Shown here piece after piece: positions 33,717 to 45,900 of a stretch of 64,000 nt of DNA. The DNA is from Batillaria attramentaria (taxonomy: Eukaryota; Mollusca; Gastropoda; Batillariidae), in assembly GCA_018292915.2 (NCBI GenBank), contig JACVVK020000539.1, positions 156,501 to 220,500 of the forward strand, in the 5' to 3' direction. The translations under genes were made by a program, and so were the position numbers. The notes below the pieces were generated by a model. The model was not told the DNA's origin and ran no database searches. It worked only from the letters and a program-made list of their open reading frames with translations. Within the stretch, counting starts at the first letter, position 1, and each line of letters begins with the position of its first letter.

Positions 33717-35625
33717 TAAAAAGTAATAAAGGAATTTAAAATAACAAACCAACCAACAAGTAAGAAGAAGAAGAACACTTATAGTGTTGTGATGAATTTT
33801 ATTTTGTATTTTTGTGTTTTTTGTATGAAGATGAAGATGAGAATGAGTATGAAAAGTGAGGTGAAGCAATGGTTGATCTTTAGTTTATATCATTGTGAGA
33901 TTGTTGTCTGGTGTGGTGTATGTGGGTGTTGTGTATGGTTGTTGTGGTTTTGCTGTAGGGTGTTTGAAGTGCGATGAGAATGTTGTGGGTGCAGGTGCAG
34001 ATGTGAATAATTTGTGTGTATGTGTAGATAAGGGTGGTGTAGATATGGTTGTGGAAGGTAGTGGTATGGGTGTATGGTTAACAGTGTTGCAGGTGTACTA
34101 AATTGCAATTGTAGTGTGTATCAGTATGCATGTGTGTTGATTAGTGTTTATCAGTATGAGCATGTGTTGCTTTGTTAGGTGTTTGTAAAAGTGGTTGGTG
34201 AGGACGTCTGTATGGTTATGTGGCTGGGTTTGGAAGCAGAGTTTTTTTAGTGTGGTGGAGGTAGGAGTGGTCTGTGTGTTGTGGCATGTGTGGGTGTAGG
34301 GTGTTCAGAGTATGATGAGGATGTTGTGGGTGTAGACGCTGATGAGGGTTTGAATGATGTGTATGCGTGTGTAGATGCAGATGTGGAGAATGTTGCAGGC
34401 AGGAGTTTAGATGAGTTTGTTTCACGTGTATGTGTGGATGAGGGTGGTGGTGCGGTTTGAAGAGGTGTGGATGTGGAGGTGTATGGGCGTGGTGTATGTG
34501 GTGTGTGTGGTGTATGTGGTGTGTGTGGTGCAGGTGTTGATGTAGATTGTATGCGAACAAGTTTAGATCTGTAGTTGTGTGTGCTGAGGTGTGTTCTGGT
34601 TTAGATCTGTAGTTGTGTGTGCTGAGGTGTGTTCTGGTGTCATGAATCTTTAGTGTATATCATAGTGAGTTTGTTGTCTGGTGTGGTGTATGTGGGTGTT
34701 GTTGTGGTTTTGCTGTAGGGTGTTTGAAGTGTGATGAGGATGTTGTGGGTGCAGGTGTAGATGTGAATGTGAATAATTTGTGTGTATGTGTAGATGAGGG
34801 TGGTGTAGATATGGTTGTGGAAGGTAGTGGTATGGGTGTATGGTTAGTAGTGTTGTAGGTGTGTTGATTAGTGTTTGTCAGTGTGAGTATGTGTTGCTTT
34901 CGGAGGTGTTTGTAAAAGTGGTTGGCGAGGGCGTGTGTATGGGTGTGTGACTGGATTTGGGAGCAGAGTTTTTTTCAATATCCCTACAAAACCAGCCAGT
35001 AAGTATTTATTCCTTTCTACAGTTATAAAAAAAACTCTGCTTCCAAACCCAGCCACATAACCATACAGACGCCCTCACCAACCACTTTTACAAACACCTA
35101 ACAAAGCAACACATGCTCATACTGACAAACATTAATCAACACACATGCATACTGATACACACTACAATTGCAATTTAGTACACCTGCAACACTGTTAACC
35201 ATACACCCATACCACTACCTTCCACAACCATATCTACACCACCCTTATCTACACATACACACAAATTATTCACATCTGCACCTGCACCCACAACATTCTC
35301 ATCACACTTCAAACACCCTACAGCAAAACCACAACAACCATACACAACACCCACATACACCACACCAGACAACAATCTCACAATGATATAAACTAAAGAT
35401 CAACCATTGCTTCACCTCACCTCATTCTCATCTTCATCTTCATACAAAAAAACACAAAAATACAAAATAAAATTCATCACAACACTATAAGTGTTCTTCT
35501 TCTTCTTACTTGTTGGTTGGTTTGTTATTTTAAATTCCTTTATTACTTTTTATTATTTTTTATACACACATATATATCTCTGGATGGGGTTACTGAGTAA
35601 AGTCGATGTCTTCTTTCCATAAACA
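33644..35625. repeat. Internal inverted repeat (arms 33644-34249 and 35029-35625) with GT-rich spacer
   Basis: The outermost bases TGTTTATGGAAAGAAGACAT (33644) match the reverse complement ending at 35625. The inner ends meet at GGTTTGGAAGCAGAGTTTTT (34229) and its complement near 35045. Arms are nearly identical over about 600 bp, so any translated frame in one recurs in mirror form in the other. The 780-bp spacer contains a direct, shortened repeat of the arm (about 34650-34975). A transcript through it would form a long hairpin. Confidence 0.9.
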
Positions 35626-35738
35626 AACCTTTCTTTAGATTTCCCCCTTGAAAAATAGAGGTAGGTATGCCTACGATATCGAAGTTGGAGCCAAGATCGG
35701 TATCGAAGTTGGAGCCAAGATTATGTTTTCTCCCAAAC

Positions 35739-36158
35739 CTACCACACAGCATGACACGTGAAAACCAAAATCGCCGCATCCACGACGTGTGTAAATTTAG
35801 TATAGAATCCGCATGCTTGTAAAAAGTCTCTGTTTGTTTGACCCAACCCTACACTAGCCGCCGTAAAACATTTTAGCAAAATAAACACAAACGAAGATGT
35901 CAGCGACTGACAGGTGGTCTCCCCCATATATTTCGCATGTGTTTTAGGCCTATGGAAAACATAAGTACTCTCAAAGTTCCGGAGAATGAACGAAAGATCT
36001 AGTTTGGCTATCACTGCTGTACGTAGGCTACGTAGTGCATTTCGTTCGATGTGTTCAAGTAAAACTAGTACGGAACACAGAAAGATCGAATAGCTGTTCG
36101 AGAGATCCAAAGATGGACGCATCCGCTGAATACTTCCTGCTAACTCAGCATTAATCAT
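35739..36158 (-). CDS. 139-codon open frame in the transposon, function unknown
   Basis: The frame runs from ATG at 36158 to a stop at 35739, between the internal inverted repeat and the (GT)n tract at 36244-36291. It has hydrophobic stretches and six cysteines but no transposase motif I recognise. It may be a fragment of an exon or chance. GAAGTTCAGCCGGATGATTT is repeated at about 36222 and 36513, flanking a local duplication. Confidence 0.2.
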   Translation of the reverse strand: MINAELAGSIQRMRPSLDLSNSYSIFLCSVLVLLEHIERNALRSLRTAVIAKLDLSFILRNFESTYVFHRPKTHAKYMGETTCQSLTSSFVFILLKCFTAASVGLGQTNRDFLQACGFYTKFTHVVDAAILVFTCHAVW

Positions 36159-36240
36159 ATCTGCGACCGACGATCCAGCAGAATCTATGTTGTGATATGG
36201 TTTTACAATGGTTAGAATGAAGTTCAGCCGGATGATTTTG

Positions 36241-36291
<51 letters not shown>

Positions 36292-36718
36292 GTGAATTTA
36301 GATGCAGCTAGCCGCTAGCACAGTTTAAGTTACCGTGATTTGTAAAGTTGTCCGAAAAAAAAAAATTACGCTGTATCTGCGTCAGCCGCGTGTGTTTACT
36401 GTTTGTTTACACTGCATGCACACGTACCACTTGAGGTCTTTTTTTTTTCTTTTTTTTTTTTTGAACAAGAAAGCGAAAAGAATGGTTGTTTTTTCAACAG
36501 GAATACCAAAAGAAGTTCAGCCGGATGATTTCTGATTCCAAGGTCTTTGCTACGATTGTACTTACGAACGGGGGAAGGCAGGCGTAAAGTTACGAACAGA
36601 CCTACGAACAAAACTGCCGTACGTACGCGTCGTGACTCTCGATTTTCGTACCGAAACCGTTCGTACCGCTACGAACGTTCGTAAAGCCGAAACGTACGCG
36701 TCGTGACCCCGGCCCCAG

Positions 36719-37345
36719 GACTTTCAATGCTTGGGCCGAGAGTTCGAATCCCGGCCGCTGGGGCCAAATATTTGTGCTGGCCTTTTTCTCGTTGCCCCGT
36801 CTTTGATATCACCCTTATGTGGTGGAAAAGGACGTTAAACTCCTAAACACCCACCCACCCACCCTCTCTCTCTGCCTCTCTTCTTCCCCCACCCGGCCCC
36901 ACCCCCAGTCACGTGGCTAATCGGTCGAAGTCGTAGAGGATCTTTTTTTTTTTTTTTGCTGTCCCAACTCTTTGCCAGCTCCAGTGGTGTTCCTCCCAGG
37001 TCATGGGTGGAACCCACGGAGGACTCGGAAGCCGGGACAATTTTTATTATGCATGATGATGGAGATGAGGATGATAGTAAGGTGATGCTATGGAGGTCCA
37101 TGTGGTTTGGGACTGCGGGACAGGGCCGCATTCCACGCTTCCTGTCATAAATATCCCGGCATTAACCAGGCCCGGGAACTACGGCACCTGCGGTGCCGGC
37201 CGTGTAATTATCCACATCATAGTCGTAGAGGATCTAGTGTCATTGGTAGAACTTGGAGAGGGGAGCACCGGCAACAATAACAACAAAACAGACAAAATAA
37301 AATGAAGTTTGGAGAAACAACTTTTTAGGACGGGGCCGTTCCTCC
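36719..37345 (+). repeat. Repeat A, copy 1 (3' part)
   Basis: It resumes the SINE-1-derived sequence at GGACTTTCAATGCTTGGG and runs through CAAATATTTGTGCTGGCC to the conserved end GAGAAACAACTTTTTAGGAC, then GGGGCCGTTCCTCCTTGTT. It is itself interrupted by a SINE-2 fragment at 36944-37220. Confidence 0.85.
36929..37235 (-). mobile_element. 5'-truncated SINE-2 with 15-bp target duplication, inside repeat A
   Basis: Target duplications AGTCGTAGAGGATCT lie at 36929-36943 and 37221-37235. A poly-T run (the reversed poly(A) tail) is at the left and the 5' truncation at ATGATGTGGATAATTACACG is at the right. The uninterrupted target is visible at about 57165 and 59364 in other copies of repeat A. 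Confidence 0.93.
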
Positions 37346-39121
37346 TTGTTCACATGTTCTGGTGCAGATCATTACTCAGTTATGAAAACGCGTTCATTAG
37401 TTGTAGTTTCACTGGCAAGACACCGCGTGGGGTTATCCACCAGGAGATTTCTGGTAATTCGAATTTTGGGGGGATAGGAGCTTAAATCTAATACTGTGAC
37501 ACCAAGGCACGTTGCAGCACTGAAACAACAGGTTTGTAATAATCCAGATACCTTACTTGGAATCTATGAGACATAGAATTGCTGACAGATGTAATGCATT
37601 TGATTTACGAACACAGTAAAGGGCAGGTTTTGTTTAATTTTATCAAGATTTGACACATCGAAATTCCCTTCAATGGCTAGGTTTAATGCACCATACCTGA
37701 CAGTTTCACATGTTCGGGCGGATATTATTACTTTGTATGAAAACGTGTTGATTGGTAGTAGTTACATTGGAAAAAAAAACATTGCTTGGGGTTATCCACA
37801 AAGAGATTTCTTGTAATTTGACGATTTGGGGGGTGGGGGTGGGTGGGTGGGAGGTTAAATCTGATATTGTGACACTAAGACACATTGCAGCATCACAGAG
37901 TCAAGTTTGATATAACCACCATACCCCACTTACGGTATAGGAGACAAACAGGTGCTGACAGGTATGCCAGATGTGATGCGTTTGATGTAAGAAAAGAGAA
38001 CAGGACATTGTCTGCTTCTATTCATGACTTTCCCCACTGGTGGAAGACTAGGCTTACGTAAGTCAACACTGTGAAGCAGTATCCGGCTGTATTTCGTTTC
38101 TGTTTGTTTTATTTCAGACGAGAGACGCTTATAAACACGGCCATGGATGGTTTGATCTATATTGGTAAATCTGTTTGTCAATTGCAGTTGTCTTCAGTGC
38201 GCGCGCGCGCGGGGGGGGGGGGGGGGGGGGGTCATATACGTTAAGATCTGTAACTGTTAGTGCAACCCAACGGATTTATGGGAACGATGATCTAATGTGT
38301 TCAGCACACCCTAAGGTTGATTTTCAAACCGGTCTAATAGAGTGGGTGGGGCCGGGTTCCAGGTAACCAGCTTTACCTTGTCGACTAAATGGGAAAAGAT
38401 TGTCCTGATTCTATGAAACAACGCAATGAACTATGATGCGCAAGTTTTCATTGCCATAACCTTCTATTTTCCATTTTTTTTCTAAGACACATTGCAGCAT
38501 CAAATAACCAGGGTTATCCACAAAGAGGTTTCTTGTAATTTGACAATTTGGGGGGTGGGGGGTGGGGGGTGGGTCGGAGGTTAAATCTGATATTGTGATA
38601 CCAAGACACATTGCAGCATCACAGAGTCAAGTGTGATTAACCACCATACCCCACTTACGGTACAGGAGACAAAGAGGTGCTGACAGGTATGATGTATTTG
38701 ATGTAAGAAAAGAGTACAGGGCACTGTCTGCTTCTATTCATGACCTTCCCCACTGGTGGAACACTAGGCATACGTAAATCAACACTGTGAAGCAGTATCC
38801 GGCTGTATTTTGTTTTTGTTTGTTTTATTACAGACAAGAGATCTCTAAAAACACAGTCATACATGGTCTTATTTACATTGTGAAATATTACACACTTTTT
38901 GGGTGACTGGAAATCACCGCTTGTCGAGTCAATGCATTATAACCCGTGTGGTCAGTGCGCGCGGAGGGTACCCTCACGTAAGGGGCTGTAACTGTTGGTG
39001 CAACTCAGCCGATTTATGGGAGCAATGATCTAATGTGTTCAGCACACCCCAAGGTTCTATTTTAAACTGGTCTAATAGCGTCGCCTGAGGGGGGGGGGGG
39101 GGACCTCACCTTGGCGACTAC
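37346..39121 (-). repeat. Right arm of the giant inverted repeat
   Basis: The array units occur in reverse: GGGGTTATCCACAAAGAGAT, GGTTAAATCTGATATTGTGA at about 37853 and 38579, and GGTCATGAATAG-type blocks reversed. The arm is colinear with 28507 to about 30420 and ends at CCTCACCTTGGCGAC (39121). Poly-G tracts at 38211-38231 and 39090-39102 mirror the poly-C tracts of the left arm. Confidence 0.8.
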
Positions 39122-39181
39122 TGAGTGCTATGACGAAGTGGCGTTGTGTTAAGCGATCTCATGATTAAAATCAGCCGGTCA

Positions 39182-39380
39182 CTGCAAAGTAGTAATGGGT
39201 ATGGGCGTTTGGGAGTTAAACGTCCTTTTCCACCACGTAAGGGTGATGTCAAAGACGGGGCAACGAGAAAAAGGCCAGCACAAATATTTGGCCCCAGCCG
39301 GGATTCGAACTCACGACCCGAGCATTGAGAGTCCAACGCTCTACCATTCGGCTATCCGGCTCCCCCTGCGAGGTAGTAAT
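39182..39380 (-). mobile_element. SINE-1 copy with 15-bp target duplication
   Basis: The body at 39197-39365 lies between CTGCAAAGTAGTAAT (39182-39196) and CTGCGAGGTAGTAAT (39366-39380). The head boxes TAGCCGAATGGTAGAGCG and GTGAGTTCGAATCC are on the minus strand. Confidence 0.88.
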
Positions 39381-39850
39381 ACAGAGAGTTTAATCCTGAG
39401 GTCGTCTCAGAGGGTACGACCTCGCAATGAACATGATAGTCATCTTTCATCTGGAGGTCGTGATGTATGTAGTAGAGTTTTCATGGCGAGCTCGCAATAC
39501 AAAGATTTCATCGTGAGGTAGTATCAGAGTCTAAGGCCTCCCAATGAAAACAATCGTTAAGTTTCATCGCTACGTCAAAATACAGAGTTTTCATCGTCAG
39601 GTAGTCAGAGGCCACGACCTCACAATGAAAAATAAGGTCATCTTTCATCGGGAGGTTGCAATAGTTGATTTTAATCATGAGGTCGCATAACAGGCGCGCG
39701 ACACAGCCAAGGACAACAGCGAGTGTTGTATTACAGTACGCTGCCGGCGCCATGTCAAGATGACTGTAGGGAACTAGCTGACTGTGTTTTGCCTTGCCAC
39801 ACAGGGACAGGGGCTTGCCGTGTTTGTGTTGAAAGAAACTGTTGCCTACC
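39381..39850. repeat. Degenerate tandem sequence of GAGGTCGT/TTTCATCG words
   Basis: Words such as GAGGTCGT, CAATGAA and TTTCATCG recur every 55-70 bp up to about 39690, suggesting an eroded minisatellite. I see no gene. Confidence 0.45.
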
Positions 39851-39955
39851 TTCAGCTGTGACACAAAGGTGAGTTGAGATGAATTTTATCAGATTTTATA
39901 ACACAGAACGAGAGAAAACAAATGACGTCAGAATTTGCACACACACACGCCCGCG

Positions 39956-39957
<2 letters not shown>

Positions 39958-40005
<48 letters not shown>
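39958..40005 (+). repeat. (GT)n microsatellite
   Basis: (GT)n of about 23 units, preceded and followed by CA-rich sequence. Confidence 0.9.
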
Positions 40006-40006
<1 letters not shown>

Positions 40007-40598
40007 CAAAGTGGACCTCACACACAGACACACACAAGCAAATACATACACATACATACACTGACTTCTTGTAAGTTGACAGTCAATCTGTGTAGCGATC
40101 CCGGCTTAAAGGTGAAGGACAAATCAGCCAGTTTCGGGGTTTGAAACACAATTTTCTTCCGTGTAACTCGGTGACTAGATGAGCGGTAGACCACCAGACA
40201 AAAATACCCTGCCTACTTGTGTGTACGGTCTACTTGCGTGTACGGAATACAACTTACAAAGAAATCGTCTCTCGAAAACATCAACATGTGCGATCAACAA
40301 CAACAACAACAATCTCTATATATACATACAATGAAGCCTGACGGCTTGTTTTATACGTGCCAATTCATTTTTTTTACAGTTAGCGTGACTAATGTGTGTC
40401 AGCTTACGTACTTAAATTTTTTTTTTTGACCGCTTGTTTATTAAGTGATACTTGGCGAATGTAACTATGTGTAAACACTGGGGACTTGCGTGTGCGTGTA
40501 GTACTAGCAACGGCAAGATTGAAAACTTGACTGCTGACCAACATCTTTTTGCCGTTGTAATATAAAGACTCATTCATTAGTGCTCTGTTCACTGCGCA

Positions 40599-40601
<3 letters not shown>

Positions 40602-40678
<77 letters not shown>

Positions 40679-40699
40679 TGTGTGTGTGTGTGTGTGTGT

Positions 40700-40782
<83 letters not shown>
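40602..40782 (+). repeat. Compound (GT)n-(GA)n-(GT)n-(GA)n-(GT)n microsatellite
   Basis: The order GT, CTGAGAGA, GT, CTGAGAGA, GT occurs in two near-identical halves, so a GT-GA block itself was duplicated. A further GT-GA run lies at 40966-41032. Confidence 0.95.
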
Positions 40783-40785
<3 letters not shown>

Positions 40786-40871
40786 CATGTATCCAGTCGT
40801 TTTGTATCTGGTCTGACACCATTATAATCTGTTTTAGAATGATGATGTGATGTTGAATAATGTTGTTTCAG

Positions 40872-40936
40872 GCCGAATGATTGGTATCATCCATACTTCA
40901 TCATCACCATGGCTGAACAAGATCCTGAGAGCAAAG
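40872..40936 (+). CDS. Possible first coding exon of gene 2 (ATG at 40909)
   Basis: The exon runs from the acceptor TGTTGTTTCAG to the donor AAAG|GTATGA. The ATG at 40909 in the strong context CATCACCATGG begins MAEQDPESK and leaves in phase 1. An upstream ATG in another frame (40877) is also open to the donor, but it reads into a stop in the next exon. The remaining candidate exons are all phase 1 to phase 1, so any combination keeps frame. I do not recognise the protein. Confidence 0.4.
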
Positions 40937-40963
40937 GTATGATTTAGATCTCTTTCTCCCTTT

Positions 40964-41032
<69 letters not shown>

Positions 41033-41805
41033 ATCAACTTAATCGTGTTGTTGATGTTTGCGATTTGACCCAGGTTTTGTGAGCTTAGTTCCAAGCAATG
41101 GTGTACAGCATAAAAGTGCCGTCATTTCAAGTATGGATGTATAGTCTTGTCGGACATTTTGTGATCTGGTGTTACAAATGCCCCCCTTACACCCTCCCCC
41201 CCCCCAACACGAACAAAGCAGAGCATGCATTGACCAAGTCCTGAAGACAGGATAATAATAATTATAATAACGAATATTCAGAAGACCTCTAGGCGCTTAT
41301 CACACACACACACAGACAAACACACACACCAACACACACACACACACCCCAAAAACCAACAAAAACAACCCCCCCCCCCAAAAAAAAAAACAAAAAAAAA
41401 CCCAACAACAACCAACACACACACACACACAAAACAAACAACAACTAAAATACCCCCCCCCCCCCCCACACACACACACGGATATAGAGCGGACTCCTGG
41501 CAAGGTTTTCAACTTGTCTTCGCCAGTCCTCCGGGTACCTCCATTCTTGGGACTAGATATTTGACCTTCATTTTATTTTTAAAAATTTGCGCCCACATTT
41601 AAGACGTTCGTTTAATATAATCTAGCACTTGTAGGAGACAAAACAAATGAAAAAAAAAACCCAAAATATGAAATATCTTTACTAAAAATTGAAAATCAAC
41701 CCGGCCTGGTCTTTCTTTCTGATGTCAGCGCGCTAGTCAAGTGAATGTGTTGTTCCGAGTTATGTGTACAGTACGAGTTTCATGCTCTGCTTTCGATTGT
41801 GACAG

Positions 41806-41880
41806 CTCGGAGGGACAAGAAGCTCCCGCCGCTCGTAGGAGGGGAGAGCTGGCGGTTGCAGAGAGAAGACTTTGTGTATG
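41806..41880 (+). CDS. Possible gene 2 exon, paralogous to 53259-53333
   Basis: The 75-bp exon runs from the acceptor GATTGTGACAG to the donor TATG|GTAAGT, phase 1 to phase 1. It encodes 25 residues containing LPPLVGGESW and EDFVY, and the paralogous exon has LPSVVGGENW and EDFVH at the same positions. Both copies keep frame, splice sites and the VGGE..W...EDFV pattern while differing at many codons. That is mild evidence for coding selection, although both lie inside duplicated, transposon-rich sequence. Confidence 0.4.
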
Positions 41881-42309
41881 GTAAGTATGTATTTGCTGCT
41901 TGAACTCTTTGTTACTGCATAATGATCCATGGTGCAGAATAAAACGAACAAAACTAAATACTGACCTCTTTGAAAACAATTCAAATAGAGGGAGTGACGT
42001 TTGTTACATTCATTTGAAATCTCCATGCTGTTAACTTGATACAGTGACATGTAAACTAGAAAAACAAGGTTTCGAAACTGTTCGCAAGAAAATAGCCAAA
42101 AGGCCATAATGTTTTGCTTATTAAATCACAGCACGCCAAAGAAGGGTACAGCGAGTGAAACTTACATATTTTACTCATTCACGCAATGCACAACTCACAA
42201 GTTCCACTTTGCGACATTAGAGGAATTAGAAAGTATTTTTTTTGTCATACGCATTAAGAGTTTAAAGAGAATCAGTTGTATCAACATGATGGGCCTACTT
42301 TTCATTTTT

Positions 42310-42445
42310 TCTTTGGTTTTCCTCGGGTCATGAGTTCGATTCCTGCCTGAGGCCACATATTTCTGCTGGCCTTTTAGCGTTCCCCTGTCTTTGACGTCAC
42401 CCTTACGTTGTGGAAAAGGACTTGAAATTCTCAAACCACCACCCA
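42310..42445 (+). repeat. Diverged SINE-1 fragment (also at 53770-53905)
   Basis: It shows CATGAGTTCGATTCCTGCC (B-box region), TTTCTGCTGGCC and TGTGGAAAAGGACTTGAAAT. It is present in both copies of the segmental duplication and so predates it. Confidence 0.75.
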
Positions 42446-42759
42446 CCCAACTTCCGCGGTTTTCGCTTCTAGTGTTTTTTCCCTGAACTTATTTTTTTCT
42501 TGTTGTCAGCTTTGTTAAACCTTATTGTGGACGGTTCTGCGTGGCCATTATACTGTTGATGTTTGTCTCCTCTTTGGAGCATTCAGGAGAATTGTTTTGA
42601 CAAGTAGTTTTGTTTTCTTTTCCTTCTTTCGTTGCCTTCGTCCTTTTTATTTCAAAGATTCTGTTGACATCTTTGACATCAGAATCTTTGTAGCAGCTGG
42701 TTATCTGTTTTCCATGCTGCGGCCCATCCCGTTTGAAATGTGATTGTTTTTTTTTTTTT

Positions 42760-42791
<32 letters not shown>

Positions 42792-42941
42792 TTTTGGAAC
42801 CTCAGTTGCATGCAGGCCGCTCAAAACCTTTTTATTTATTTATTTTGTTTTCATTTTTTTTTTTCATTTTTTACATTTTTTTTTTGGCTGATCGGCCTCT
42901 CTTCATTGGTTCCCCAGTGATTTTAAATTAATGTTTTGAAA

Positions 42942-45900
42942 TTAGTGCATGGACAGATGTCTTAAGTGAGCTTCATTTTCGAACAAGCTTATTATGTTTG
43001 TTGGTGTACCGTACCTGTATTTACTTATACACATTTTTCCAATTAAAATTACATGATTAAGAAACTGACATCTCTCCTTAGAGATGCCGCCCTTGTCCGT
43101 TATCCCAAATAGTACATGTACAGAATTCAAAACAATACAGTGCCCAAATTTACAATTAATAATATTTTCAATGTGTTTCCATAATACCTTCACACGCTTA
43201 CATTCAAAGAAAAAATGCTCAATATAGTCAACCTGGTCTGGACAAAATGGACAGTTTTTACTTTCAGTTATTCCTATCTTATACAAAAGGATATTAGTAG
43301 GATAAATATTGTGCAAAATTTTCCATTGTAACTCACGTAATCTTGTTTCTTTTGTAGTCTGATATGCAAGTTCCCAATGGGCTTGGTTAATATCGATGTT
43401 AAACTTGTAACGCCAAAAGCGAATAACACAGGGTGGGCTGTAACGTTTCTGTACAATCTGTTTACGAATGTTTTTGGCTGAGGTAATCTTTTCTCCATTG
43501 AGACAAAGAGCCATTTGCTTTTCTGTTTGCATTTGTACATAGTCTGGGTTTTCTTTTAAGAACTTTGTAACGGCGGAAGATACTACTATATATTCTAAAC
43601 ATAAGCTAGGTGATGGACCAATTAGCTGTTCAATTTGTAACAGAGACATCATACCATTTGCCAGTAGTAAGTCATTTACATAGGTAATACCTTTCTTGGC
43701 CCATCTTCTAAAGTAAATAGGTTTCGACTGATACAATATACGATCATTGTTCCATATGCACATCATATTAAATTCAGTACTTGTCCTTGGAGTTGTGTTG
43801 TGCGTTAACCAGGATCGTATTACTGAGGTCCAGAAAGTTGATTTCATAAACTCAAGCCCTTTAAATCTGGAATACTCAATGGGATTATTAAAACACGCTA
43901 AATTTACCCCAAAATTGCTCAACCATATATTCGGAATCTGTGTCCATGTAGTGTCTGGATTTGTGTTGGAGAGATTTATCATCCAATTGCAGAGAAATGA
44001 TTGCTGCATGATGCACATGTCGATCATTTTTATACCTCCCTTTTCTGTTTCGCTGTTTATTACCACTCTTTTAACTTTTTCAAATGCTTTTTTGTTACAG
44101 TTCTTTTTTCTCCACAGGAATCTGTATAAGATAGTATTTATTTCTTTCAAATCGCCGTCAGGAATACGTATTGCTTGCATTACATGTACGAACTGAGATA
44201 TGAGATAGCTTTTGATAATACATAATTTTGCTAAAAGTCCCAAGTTCCTTTTTTCCCAGCTTGAAATAATCTGCTTAATTTTTATCATTCGTTCCTTCCA
44301 ATTGAGTTCAATTTCGGAAGCACAGCAGTTGCTGCTAAAGTATATACCCAAAATTTTAATCTGTTTCACCCACCTAAGTCCCAATTCACCATCATTCCCA
44401 CCTCCACCATCATTTCCACCACCACCAAGCCACATGGCTTCCGTTTTATGTCTGTTTAAACTTAATCCTGAAAAAAATGAAAATATTTCTAGTGTTTGTA
44501 AGACACTCTGTATGTCCTGTATGTCTCGCAGGAACATAGTAACGTCATCTGCATACAGCAGGGTCTTTATTATACGTTGTGTATCGAAAGCTAGACCTTT
44601 GACGTTTTCACTTTGCCTAAACCGTATTGCCAGAAGTTCTATGCCGATAGTGAAGGCAAGACATGAAAATGGGCAACCCTGTCTAATTCCGGATTTAATT
44701 TCGAAGTCGTCAGACAGCCATCCGTTGTAACCAATACAGCTTCTTGTTTGATTAAATAATGTATAGACCCAATGTATGAAGTTTTCACCAAAACCAAATT
44801 TTCTAAACGCATACAGCATGTATTTTTTGGAGATATTGTCAAAAGCTTTTTGGAAATCCAGCACTAGTAAAATACCAGTCTTTTTTTTAATCTTACAGTA
44901 TTCTATCACATCATCAATAGTTCGTATAGTAGTTGATACATTTCTTCCTTTGATGTACCCAACCTGATCTCCATGTACCAACTTGTCAATAACTTTACAC
45001 ACTCTACTAGCAAGACATTTTGCCAGGATTTTATAATCTGTATTAGTTAATGAAATTGGTCTCCAATTTGAAAGCTTGTTTTTCGGAAGATTTTTACCTT
45101 TGTGTATCAGTGTCAGAACTGCAGATGTTTGGGTGTATGACAAGGATCCTTTTTGGAAGGATTCGTTAAAAGACTGGACGATAACGTTTCTGAGTTTTGA
45201 CCAAAAGAACTTAAGGAATTCTGTGGTGAGTCCATCTAAGCCTGGGGAAGAACCATTTTTTAACATTTTTAAAGCCTGTGAGGCTTCTTCAACTGTTATC
45301 AAACCCTCACAATTTTTCATTTCCTCTTCTGATAAGCATGGGACATTACAGTCTTTTATAAATGCATCAACCTCGTTTTCAATCGGAGCGTCAGACGTAT
45401 CTCGCCTGTACAGAGTTTCAAAATAACGTTTTTGTTCTGTTAAAATGTCTAATTGGTCAGTCAAAAAAGTTCCATTTTCCGTCTCAATGCTAGAAAATAA
45501 TTTTGCATTTGCACGAGATTTTTCTAGATTTAAGAAATATTTTGTGTTTTTTTCCCCCTCCTCAATCCATTTTACTTTGGATCTGGTCTGAGCACTCTTT
45601 AGACGTTCATGTTCCAAAAGATCTAATGAAAATTTCAGATTTTCCCGATTTTGTAGCAAAAGGGCGTTTTGGGGTTCTTTCGCTAAACGGGTCTCACATT
45701 CATTAAGTTTTGCTGATAACTCAACATATCTATTCTTTTTGTGGATTGCACGATTTTTGCTATATTCAATTGATTCAGTTTTAATTTTTAATTTCAGCAT
45801 CTCCCATTTTTGTTCTGCTGTTTCGTAGATTTCACAATTGAGAAAAGTGTCAATAACTAGATTCATTTTATCAATAAATTTTTTCTCTCTGAGTAAGGAG

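Larger units (their letters stand above)
33296..36716. mobile_element. 3.4-kb DNA transposon with perfect 21-bp terminal inverted repeats
   Basis: The left end begins GGGGCCGGGGTCACGACGCG (33296 onward) and the right end (to 36716) is its exact reverse complement over 21 bp. It interrupts the SINE-1 segment of repeat A between the A- and B-boxes. The uninterrupted form is seen at about 56940-56960. Both subterminal regions (33320-33400 and 36550-36685) are full of TTCGTA/ACGAACG words, as expected of transposase-binding sites. The interior has a first exon-like Myb/SANT ORF and a 600-bp inverted repeat. No complete transposase is seen, so this copy is probably non-autonomous. PIF/Harbinger affinity is suggested only by the Myb ORF. 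Confidence 0.8.

Noticed and set aside
33890..35386. Pair of identical His/Thr/Pro-rich frames on opposite strands
   Set aside because: They are mirror copies created by the 600-bp inverted repeat in GT/CA-rich DNA, not two genes.
43747..45426. Plus-strand frames of 116-172 codons
   Set aside because: They are antisense shadows of the LINE ORF2, whose motifs are unambiguous on the minus strand.
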